A DNA stretch of 64,000 bases from positions 1 through 64,000 of the forward strand of contig CALGTV010000065.1 of assembly GCA_937902395.1 (NCBI GenBank), in the 5' to 3' direction. Numbering within the stretch: position 1 is the stretch's first letter; each line of letters opens with the position of its first letter. The notes beneath the pieces are model-generated. The model ran no database searches, was not told the DNA's origin, and saw nothing but the letters and a program-made list of their open reading frames with translations. The stretch comes from an uncultured Ruminococcus sp. GTDB lineage: Bacteria > Bacillota > Clostridia > Oscillospirales > Ruminococcaceae. The position numbers and the translations under genes were made by a program. Below are positions 56,266-64,000 of the stretch, in pieces.

Positions 56266-57272
56266 GAGTTACCTCCTGTTCCATTATAGCCCCATGTATC
56301 AGCATGATATAGAGCTATGTATTCTCGTTCTTTTTGATTAAGTTCATCAACCGAACAAGTAGCAAGAACTTCAAAGGTAAAATTCTCTGCACCATCTTCC
56401 CACATTGCCGCATAGAGTTTGTTCTATGTGCCTGGCTCTGCCTTTACTCCTCGTTTTAAATGGGTGCGCCAGCGTTCTTTAAAAGCCTATCTCGTCTATC
56501 CGATATAGCTTCTTCCATTTTCAAGATTTGTTATCTTATAAATACCACAAGCCGCCGCGTCATTTGATACTACTCGTCCAACCATCTCTGTGAAAGGTTT
56601 CTCGTAATAGGTTTTATAAATGAGTTTATAAATAATGGTTGGGTCATGTAATTCTCCTGCAATTTTCCTGAGTTTTTTAACATCTTCCTGAACTTCTTCG
56701 GAGAGGACTATTCGATAGAAATTTTTGTCTTGTTTAATTTGTTCTGCTCGTTTATATTGTTCGATGATTTCTTGCTGTTTTGCTTCTTCTCTTTTAAGAA
56801 CCTTTTCAAGTTCTTCTCGTCTTGCTTTTATTTTTTCTTGATATGCTTCAAAATCTGTGTAGATTTCTTGACGACGATTCTCATAGAAGTCAACAACTCC
56901 CTAAAGTTGTAATGCTTCATTCTTTGATTTCTCATTTACTGACTGGACGATTTGTTCTTCCAGTTCTTTCATTCGTATCTTATAGTGTTCTTCACTTGCA
57001 TGTAAATTATCCTACGCCTTTTGCAGGGCGGCAAGACTATTCTATCTTTGTATCTCACAATTATTTATATACTCTTTAAGACTCTACTCAACCTTCTTTC
57101 TCTCTTCATCAATACGTGTCTAATTTTCTTTACTAAATTGCTTGCCTAAGTTTTCAACTTCTTTTTTAAAGGTTTCGGAATATTTGGAAGGACTCTCCTT
57201 CTTGCCGACGAAGAGTCCTAAACCAATCGCACACAGTGAACCTACTATAATAAATAGTAGCCACCACTACAT
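56262..57272 (-). CDS. GIY-YIG nuclease with membrane anchor and coiled coil; nine in-frame TAGs
   Basis: Reads as a 336-residue protein only with TAG as sense. Codon 2 is TAG, then a hydrophobic anchor (WWLLFIIVGSLCAIGLGLF), a long charged coiled coil (about residues 35-220) and a C-terminal GIY-YIG domain. The domain motif CGIYKITN is followed by SYIG-TAG-T, where the TAG falls on the position that is usually Gln in this family. This is the strongest direct support for TAG = Gln. Overlaps the next ATG (ATGA). Confidence 0.85.
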
Positions 57273-57273
57273 A

Positions 57274-58110
57274 TTATCCCTCCATCATTTCTGCGCCGCA
57301 ATGAGGACAGAAATTAGTTTTACTTTCATGAGGCTCTTCGCACTCAGAACACCAGAAGTATGTTCCTATACCACTTGGTTTGCTGTCGTGCATTTCAGCC
57401 CACTCGTTAATACCTATCCAGCGTCCTTTTGCTCGCCATACGAACTCCTTAAGAGGCTTATACTTGCCGCAACCCTCTCTTTCAGGACAAGCATGGATAG
57501 AAAACTTTTCGCACTTCGGTACGAAAATTGTTTTGAAGATTTCCTTCTCTTCCTTACTTATAGTATCCGCATTAAGAATTGCTTCTACCATTGCCTTAGC
57601 AACCTCACGAATTTCCTTAGAAGCTCTTGCGCAAAGACGCTCATTAAAGAAGTTCATAAGGGCACGGATATTCATTGTTACATAAATAACCGTTGGTGTT
57701 GCATTAGGAAGCACGCATCTTGCCGCGTCAATTGTAGATTTCTGGAAACCTGGGTTTGCATCGTCAGTCATATCCTTGTAAGCATTAAGCATAATGTCGC
57801 AAGCATGACGAGCAAAATCGCCATCAATTCCATAATCAGGAATTACCCAATCGAGGTCATCGTACTTAACATAACGCTGGCTCTGCTGAGAATAGGAAGC
57901 CATACGATGGCGCACAATCTGGTGTGAACAGCTACGAGAAATCCCTTCAATACGGAAAGTAAAAGATGCGTGTTCGAGGACAGAGGTATGTCCCGAACGA
58001 ATGCAACCCTTTACAATCTGAAGGCTTGGCTCACTATCATAACAAACTGCCGCGGCTTCTGCTACGGTATAAAGTGGCGTAGGTGTATGCTATACAAGTA
58101 TTACTTTCAT
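57274..58110 (-). CDS. thyX: Flavin-dependent thymidylate synthase ThyX, one in-frame TAG
   Basis: A 278-residue ThyX making dTMP with FAD and methylene-tetrahydrofolate. TAG at codon 6 must be read through to include the N-terminus. SGHTSVLEHASFTF and the signature CSHQIVRHRMASYSQQSQRY (RHRxxS) are clear, and NIRALMNFFNERLC follows. The C-terminus adds a zinc ribbon (CSECEEP...CPHCGAEM), not part of ordinary ThyX. It overlaps 58107-58355 by 4 nt. Confidence 0.9.
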
Positions 58111-58355
58111 TCCTCTTCATCCTCCTGTGAATGTTGGAGATAGGCGTAGAACTTTTTGAGTTCTTCAAACTCTTCGTCTGTTAAACCAAAAACTTCAAAG
58201 TAAGAGTAGTAGTAACAAACGTCGATAGTAAGCCCGTCTTCATCATAAATTGTACTCATTGGGTCTCCGACTAAATTGCGGGTATTAAATAGTCCGCAGT
58301 CGTACAGTGAAAAGTTCTCCTTTATAATCTCCTTTGCCTTTTCAAGTTTATTCAT
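58107..58355 (-). CDS. Hypothetical acidic protein
   Basis: An 82-residue acidic protein between ThyX and a phosphoesterase-like gene, coupled to both by overlaps. No recognised motif. Confidence 0.65.
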   Translation of the reverse strand: MNKLEKAKEIIKENFSLYDCGLFNTRNLVGDPMSTIYDEDGLTIDVCYYYSYFEVFGLTDEEFEELKKFYAYLQHSQEDEEE

Positions 58356-58933
58356 TATTCTTCTCCTTCTTCCTTAATTTCTGAACGTGTCTCCGTCTCT
58401 TCCATTAAATCAAAAGCCTTCATGTTCTCATAGAGAGTTAATAATTTCTCAGTATCAAGAGGAGAGTATCCCCACTTCGCCGCGTCAGCAGTGAGTTTAA
58501 TTCCGTCAATCATCCCTTCGATAGGATTTTCACTATCAACAACAAGCAGAGCATAGTCCTGCTCATAGACACTGATATTTGTAATCGGCTTAATGATATA
58601 AAGAACCTCTCTACCATCGGGCAAAGTATTGAACATACTAACGCCCCAGAAATGTTTGAAGCCAATTTCTCTCCATTCAGCTTTTGAAAACTTTTCATTC
58701 AAGTGTTTAGATGTTGCAGTCTTTTCTCCGTTTAACTGAGAAATTACTCCCTTCATCTGTTCAAGAGTTCCGTCGCCATTATCTCCCATGATAATAACGC
58801 TGTCCTCTGGTTTGACAGTCTTATTCCATGACTTAATAATGGCAGCGTTCATCTGCTCAAATGATGAATAGCCGAGACGTTCTCTCTATTCATTATTGAA
58901 CAGTTTTAAGTCTGCAATTATATAAGTTGCCAT
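58355..58933 (-). CDS. Metallophosphoesterase-like protein with one in-frame TAG
   Basis: A 192-residue protein if TAG at codon 16 is read. The order DLKLFNN, FEQMNAAIIKSWNKTVKPEDSVIIMGDNGDG mirrors the 6139-6711 enzyme (DLHFNHD, VQEMNGALIRNWNE, DIYVLGDFFLG). The first metal His of DLH is Lys here and GNHD/GHTH motifs are lost, so it is probably an inactive relative. Confidence 0.72.
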
Positions 58934-58943
58934 TTAATTCACC

Positions 58944-59213
58944 TCAGTCTTTGCTATTAGAAGAACCTGAAGAATGAGGAATGAGCAAGCCCAAAAGAAT
59001 GTCAAGTCCTGCCATCTGCCAGAAAGTGAGTGCAGGCAGACCGAAAACTTTGACCACAATTGCTCCCCAAAGAAGCCACTCAATCCACCAACTCAGGCAA
59101 CAAATGCCAAAGACGATAGCAAGTACGAACAGAACAATTAAAATCAATCCGCCGCAGCCCATTGAGTCATCCCACTTATCTTCAATTGTGTCTTTAACAA
59201 AATTCAAATCCAT
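58944..59213 (-). CDS. Small membrane protein
   Basis: An 89-residue protein with two to three hydrophobic helices (residues ~20-47 and ~65-80) and a short Ser-rich end. First gene after the promoter at 59239-59275. Confidence 0.7.
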   Translation of the reverse strand: MDLNFVKDTIEDKWDDSMGCGGLILIVLFVLAIVFGICCLSWWIEWLLWGAIVVKVFGLPALTFWQMAGLDILLGLLIPHSSGSSNSKD

Positions 59214-59238
59214 TTGATTTTCCTTCTTAAATTTTTTT

Positions 59239-59275
59239 CTATTATTATTATATCAAAAATTTGAAAAAAAGTCAA
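59239..59275 (-). promoter_or_regulatory. Early-type sigma70 promoter
   Basis: TTGACT, 17 bp and TATAAT on the minus strand, next to the terminator at 59284-59311. Confidence 0.85.
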
Positions 59276-59283
59276 GAAGATAA

Positions 59284-59311
59284 TAGAAAAGGGAAGGCAG
59301 AAAGCCTTCCC
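59284..59311 (-). terminator. Terminator after the lipoprotein gene
   Basis: GGGAAGGC/GCCTTCCC stem followed by TTTTCTATT on the minus strand. Confidence 0.7.
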
Positions 59312-59442
59312 CAATCATTCCCAATTTTCAATTTTTTTACAGTAATCCTTGTGTTTACCTTCTTATCATTAGCAATTGAGGTGCCAACTCAATTCCGTTC
59401 ACACAAGTTTATTCCCACAAATAAACTTGATTTGTCTTGAGA

Positions 59443-60399
59443 TTAATAGCTTACGATGTAACAATCAACACTTACAACGCCTTGGTACTGGAACTGGCAG
59501 TTGCTGTTGTATGTGTAGTAAAAGTCAATTACATTTGAGTTACCAGCATCAGAATCATCAAGGTAGTAATAACCATTCATTGATGGGTAGCCACTAATTT
59601 CAAGATATACCATTGTGCGCTTTCCATTGTAGTTATATCCATAGTTTCTGTAAAGATATGAACTTGCAATAGAACCCTTCACACCATTAGAACCATATGA
59701 ACAGTCAATAAGGCTTCTACCAGAGCCGCCTGTACACTGATAACCATACGCATAGTAAGTACCGCGAGAAAAGTTCTTAACATATGTCATAGGATAACCA
59801 TCAGCATTATCAACCGTTCCATTGTTAATAACGGGTGTAGGTCTCATAGCATCAACTGCAGCCTGCACTTCAGCATAATCATAACCTGCCGCCTCAAGAC
59901 GAGCTTTACGGTCTGCTCCAGTGCCCCACTTACCTTCCCAAACTTCTGCCGCAATTTCTTCAACAGACTTTTTGGTAGGCTCCACTGTTGTAGTTGGTGC
60001 TTCTGTTGTAGTCTCACAAGTGGTTACAACCTCAGTAGTTTTTGTTTCGCTGTTTTCAACATTTGAAGATGAAGGGAGTGCTTGGGTAGCTTCCTTTGTA
60101 TCAATCTTCGCAAGTCCCAATTGGACAATCTCCCCTTCTGTTTGAGGAGTCATCTCAAGGGGTGTTGGATTTATTGTTGTAGTTGTATCGGTTGTGAATG
60201 TAGTTTCTGTCTTTTCCGTTGTTGTCGATGTGGTTGTGGTTGTTTCGGATGTACTTGTAGTACTCTCTGTGACACTTGTAGTAATAACAATCTCGCTGCT
60301 GTCAGAAACTGAATCTGTATCGTGTCCGCAAGCTGTTGCTGCAAAACACAGGGTTGCGCCGAGGATAATGCCACACATAATTTTAGTAATTCTCTTCAT
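59443..60399 (-). CDS. Lipoprotein with CW_7 cell-wall-binding repeat and 3D-like domain
   Basis: A 318-residue secreted protein. Residues 1-25 are a lipoprotein signal peptide with a lipobox before Cys (AATAC). A Thr/Ser-rich linker covers ~28-130. Then AAEVWEGKWGTGADRKARLEAAGYD is a CW_7 (Cpl-7 type) peptidoglycan-binding repeat. The C-terminal part, with GYYYLDDSDAGNSNVIDFYY, resembles 3D-type domains. It may act in wall attachment, superinfection exclusion or lysis. No TAGs. Confidence 0.78.
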   Translation of the reverse strand: MKRITKIMCGIILGATLCFAATACGHDTDSVSDSSEIVITTSVTESTTSTSETTTTTSTTTEKTETTFTTDTTTTINPTPLEMTPQTEGEIVQLGLAKIDTKEATQALPSSSNVENSETKTTEVVTTCETTTEAPTTTVEPTKKSVEEIAAEVWEGKWGTGADRKARLEAAGYDYAEVQAAVDAMRPTPVINNGTVDNADGYPMTYVKNFSRGTYYAYGYQCTGGSGRSLIDCSYGSNGVKGSIASSYLYRNYGYNYNGKRTMVYLEISGYPSMNGYYYLDDSDAGNSNVIDFYYTYNSNCQFQYQGVVSVDCYIVSY

Positions 60400-60510
60400 T
60401 TAAAAAGCCTCCTTTTAGTTAGTCATTGCTGACCTATAAAAGGATTACTGTTAAATTGGGGTTTACTCACAGAGAGTAACAATAATATGTGAAAAACCTT
60501 AGTAAAGTCT

Positions 60511-61005
60511 CTAAGTTTCTCCGCTTTCGTTAAGAATCAGTGGGAGAATTAAGATATTATCTTGCAGTTCTAAAGCTATAAAACCTGAGACTCCATTGGT
60601 TTTTACATCGTAAAAATGTGTCACACACTTTTGTTCGCTTTGCATTTTATAATAGAGTTTAATTAAAATCTCCATATTAACTTTCCAGTCGTGTGTAACT
60701 TCGTTTTCAGTGAGGTCAAATGCTTCACTCACCATTAAAATTGCATCGTTTAACGGGTCATAAATATTTGTAATCGCCGCCATCTTGCCACGGTTTAATA
60801 TCATAGCTTTCGATGTTGATATGACACGCTTACCTTTTATCTCAAATAGAGGTTCAACATATGTTAACACATCTTGTGTCATCATTTCAAACTCCATTTG
60901 AGATAATTGTTTTTGATTGTTTGCTCTGAACGTAAGTTCATCTGCAATCGGTTTTAGCATCATTACTTTCTATTCTTCATTCTCATAGATAGTAACAAAC
61001 TCCAT
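60511..61005 (-). CDS. Hypothetical protein with one in-frame TAG
   Basis: A 164-residue protein from ATG 61005 after GGGTGGAG if TAG at codon 12 is sense. A shorter ATG start at 60963 exists but has no good ribosome binding site. No recognised domain. It follows the helicase gene by 12 nt. Confidence 0.65.
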
Positions 61006-61017
61006 TTACTCCACCCC

Positions 61018-62112
61018 TCAGAATTGAATAGTCTTCCTTTCTGTTTTGGAGAAAACGTTACCAGCAAGATGAGATTTGTTCTTTGCTTTGCCGCGATAGG
61101 TACGAATTGATGGACACCAATAAAGAGATTGCATAGCACGGGTTGCGGCAACGTAGCAAATTCTTCTTTCCTCTTCATTGAAAGTTTTGCATCCCACTGC
61201 TACTACATTATCAAACTCAAGACCTTTTGCAGAATGGACTGTCATAATTTTAACAGCATTACGATTAAGTAAGTCTCCCATCTGGTCAAGGTCGAGGTCT
61301 CCACGTTTAACAATAAGATTCTTTACATTTTTAGAATCAAGATATTCCTGTGCGGTTTCAACCTCTGAATTTGTTCTACAAAGAACTGTCCACCCTGTCC
61401 AATCTTCTGTCCAAGTCATTTCTTCCGCCGCGTCCCTAAAGCTGCATTCATCAAGAAAGCCTGACTTAATTTTTGCAGGCACAGCACAAGGGGAAATCTT
61501 TGGCATTGAATTGAGGAATTCGTCCGCAAATCTTAAAATGTTGGGAGGATTACGGTAGTTATCTACAAGAGGATACTTTTTAAAGTTATCATCAGTTGCC
61601 AACTCACGAATGAAGCGGTCTGTTGCTCCTCTGAAAGAGTAGATGAACTGTCTTTCATCTCCTACATAGAAACGATTTTCTGCGGGAATCTTTGTAATGA
61701 AACTATATTGGATTGGGTCCGTATCCTGAAACTCATCTACAAATAAGTATTTAACTGCCGGATATTTTTCCCACGGTACAGTCATAGCCTTTTCAATAAT
61801 TTTATCGAAGCGTTCTGTTCTGATATAATCGTATGTATCAATATTACCAATACCACAAATCTTATTTGCATAAGAATGGATAGTACCGATAAACATATCT
61901 CCACACTTATCTCCCAAACGCTTTCTCATTTCCTCTGCCGCCTGATTAGTAAATGTAAAAGCGACAATGGAAGAGGGCGCAACGCCCTCATCCAAAAGTC
62001 GTTCTATTCTACCGATAAGCGTGCGTGTTTTACCCGCTGCGGCGCACGCTAAACAGAGGATATTTTTATCATTTGCCGCAATAATATTTTTCTGTCGAAC
62101 ATTAAATTCCAT
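61018..62112 (-). CDS. UvrD/Rep-like superfamily 1 helicase
   Basis: A 364-residue helicase, shorter than full UvrD. Motifs in order: Q-motif NVRQKNII, Walker A ACAAAGKTRTL, motif Ia AFTFTNQAAEEMRKRL, Walker B FVDEFQDTDPIQ, motif III GDERQFIYSFRGA, motif V TVHSAKGLEF and motif VI VAATRAMQSLYW. Start at 62112 after AAAGGAGG. It likely serves phage replication or repair. No TAGs. Confidence 0.88.
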   Translation of the reverse strand: MEFNVRQKNIIAANDKNILCLACAAAGKTRTLIGRIERLLDEGVAPSSIVAFTFTNQAAEEMRKRLGDKCGDMFIGTIHSYANKICGIGNIDTYDYIRTERFDKIIEKAMTVPWEKYPAVKYLFVDEFQDTDPIQYSFITKIPAENRFYVGDERQFIYSFRGATDRFIRELATDDNFKKYPLVDNYRNPPNILRFADEFLNSMPKISPCAVPAKIKSGFLDECSFRDAAEEMTWTEDWTGWTVLCRTNSEVETAQEYLDSKNVKNLIVKRGDLDLDQMGDLLNRNAVKIMTVHSAKGLEFDNVVAVGCKTFNEEERRICYVAATRAMQSLYWCPSIRTYRGKAKNKSHLAGNVFSKTERKTIQF

Positions 62113-62139
62113 TGCGTAGTTCCTCCTTTTCACTGAACT

Positions 62140-62174
62140 ACTATTATTATATCAAAAATTTTGAAAAAAGTCAA
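62140..62174 (-). promoter_or_regulatory. Early-type sigma70 promoter
   Basis: TTGACT, 17 bp and TATAAT on the minus strand upstream of the helicase. Confidence 0.8.
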
Positions 62175-62182
62175 ATGTTTTA

Positions 62183-64000
62183 TTAATCTTCCTTTTTAAA
62201 TTGACAAACCTGACCCCAATATAAAGAAGTACCGCCATAGAAGTAACGTGCATCTTTTCCTCCATTACCAAGCTCTGCAATTTTACTATAAATAGCTGAA
62301 CCTGCAACATCAATCTCTCCGTTGTCTTTTAGGTTCTGCTAAAAACCTGCGACAGAATTGTTCTTTGCAATGTTTGGCTTTGAATCATAAGGGTTAGCAT
62401 TGGTTGCTGTATCAACTATTTTTCCTATATAAACGGGAGGAGAAACTGTTTCGTCCTTTAGCACTTGATATCCAGAAGAATCAATTTTTACAGATGCTTC
62501 TGAAACCTTAGAAATTTGAGAATCAATAAGTGGTATTGCTCCTTCATTTTTCTAATGTCTAATAACGTCTATATATCTTACAACTCCTTCAAATACAGGC
62601 TCAAACGTTGCAGTATATTTAGTACGTCCGTCTGGATACATTGATGCGCCGCCATTGATTTCTTTTTTATGACAAGTATTCTTAGCATTTACTTCATTCT
62701 TATCACTAATTACAAAGAACTATCTCCAACGGCTGCCATCTGAAAGATAAGTAATTCCGTCTATACAATTATAATTATTAAAGTATCCTTCAAATCTTTC
62801 TACGTCTCCACAAAAAACTATCTTACCAATTTCTTTTGTTGTGTCTCCTTGATTTACAGTAATAATACCAGACTAAGTATTCTCTCCATTATTAAAATCC
62901 ATAGCCTTATCAGTATGTAAAGAAATAGGAGAAAGATTATTATATGCTTCGACGTATTCGGCAACGTCATATCCTGGTTCACTACTGTGCCCTTCAGTAA
63001 TTGTATCTATATGAGGAATGTAGAAATAAATTGCTGGAATGAAAGCACTATCCCAGTAAATGTCATGACCAGTTCTACCCTGTCCTTGCCAAGGAGTTAA
63101 ACCAACAGAAGTAATAATAAAGCATGGGTCTTTATAAAGGCTGTTAACTGTTAGGAATTTCTTTGCAGCTACAAGTCCGTCATATCTCATATGCTCTTTT
63201 GTCGGGTAAACGCATGGCATTACTTCTGGTGCTGTTGAGTAACAAATTGTGTTATCAGTTCTACTTGTGATTTGCTGGTCATATGATTTATCATTATGTC
63301 CATTATAAGTATCCCATCTAAAACGATAATATTTTGTATTAGCACTTGATAATGCTGATGAAGCTGTGGTTTTTGTAACGTTACCTCTCATAGAAGTGTA
63401 CATAAACTTTTGACCACTTGCTTGTACTGATGCCATTGTAAATTCTCCGCCGTCTATTGGAAGATAATTACCAATCTTTAAAACATATGCTTCAGTGTTA
63501 AACAAGTTTTCAGACTCAACTGCTGATGCAGTTTTTCCTTTCCAAGAAGCAAGCTCTCCCATGTAATATCCAGGCTTATCAATCTAAACTGATTTACTAT
63601 TTAAAGTATGCTCTGATGGACGCGTAGGAACAGCACTTGCATTATAAGTAAAGGTTATTATATCAGAATCTTCTAATGTATTGTTTGAATAAGAACCAAC
63701 TTTTGTATTCTCTGAAATCATTGGCGCCGCCGCGTCATATACGGATAATACAATGCTCTGAATCTCTGGTCCATTTTCAGTTTCTTGACAATCGACTGCT
63801 GGAATCGTTCTAATGCAACCATAAAGAAGTGCTCGTATTTTTGCTTCAACAGATGATAGGTCAGAGAAAGGATAAGACCATAGAAGCTTACCATTTGGAA
63901 GCTGTTTAGAAGCATATATATTAGAAGAGAATCTTCCTTTTTTATTCGCAACTTCTTCATATTGAGGAGAAATTACGATTTCTTTTAATTCGTCTCCTAT
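62183..64000 (-). CDS. Large structural-type protein, 5'-incomplete, five in-frame TAGs
   Basis: One frame stays open from the window edge to TAA at 62183 if TAGs at 63584, 62873, 62720, 62561 and 62339 are sense. I checked the part from 63587 to 64000 and found no other stop. About 605 residues are visible: beta-rich, with many Ser, Thr, Asn, Gly and Tyr, typical of tail, fibre or other virion proteins. The N-terminus lies outside the window. Confidence 0.75.

Noticed and set aside
63718..63960. 80-residue minus-strand ORF in the last 300 bases
   Set aside because: It is out of frame with the large structural gene, which stays open across this region when TAG is sense.

Overview
The first 1.8 kb carries three plus-strand chromosomal genes of a Firmicutes-type (clostridial) bacterium: the 3' part of obg, then yhbY and nadD. 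From about 1.86 kb to the end almost every gene lies on the minus strand, in dense phage-style runs with many start/stop overlaps. This part is AT-rich and has about 30 near-identical promoters (TTGAC/TTTAC, 17 bp, TATAATTATTATAGAAA). It looks like a large gut or rumen phage or prophage. The window may show a prophage edge or an assembly join, and the sequence alone cannot decide which.

The phage part uses TAG as a sense codon, almost certainly glutamine (genetic code 15). Genes that look broken become whole when TAG is read through: a winged-helix protein, ThyX, a GIY-YIG protein with nine TAGs, a phosphoesterase and a structural protein. A matching amber suppressor tRNA (anticodon CTA, glutamine-like body) sits at 18448-18526. 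TAGs are rare in the 2-55 kb early region and common from 55.8 kb onward.

From 8.4 to 23 kb, with an outlier at 43.6-44.1 kb, lies a very large tRNA array covering all 20 amino acids plus the suppressor. It includes a tmRNA, a ~609-nt structured RNA of ROOL size, and several other structured gaps. Three tRNAs (Thr, Ala, Lys) are split between nucleotides 36 and 37 by 460-490-nt inserts. Each insert is almost entirely one PD-(D/E)XK nuclease ORF and leaves no room for a group I ribozyme. At least four other tRNAs (Tyr, Leu, Asn and one unassigned) are circularly permuted, with the 3' half encoded before the 5' half. These lie inside a repeated element made of a 7-9 bp closing stem followed by a CAGCAA motif. 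About fifteen copies of the element occur, most of them 2-6 nt after a conventional tRNA.

The 23-52 kb region supplies an RNA-repair toolkit: an Rnl1-type ligase, an Rnl2-type ligase, a polynucleotide kinase-HD protein, a nucleotidyltransferase, a Thg1-like 3'-5' polymerase, a Ro60-like TROVE/vWA protein and a cyclic-phosphate-processing receiver domain. I infer that these proteins mature the split and permuted tRNAs or repair tRNAs cut by host defences. The same region has counter-defence candidates (NADAR, ADP-ribosylglycohydrolase), a stand-alone BrxL-like AAA+ protein, nucleotide-metabolism enzymes and many small membrane or zinc-ribbon proteins of unknown role. From 54.9 to 64 kb come later genes: a proline-rich protein, a GIY-YIG protein, ThyX, a cell-wall-binding lipoprotein, a UvrD-like helicase and the C-terminal part of a large structural protein.
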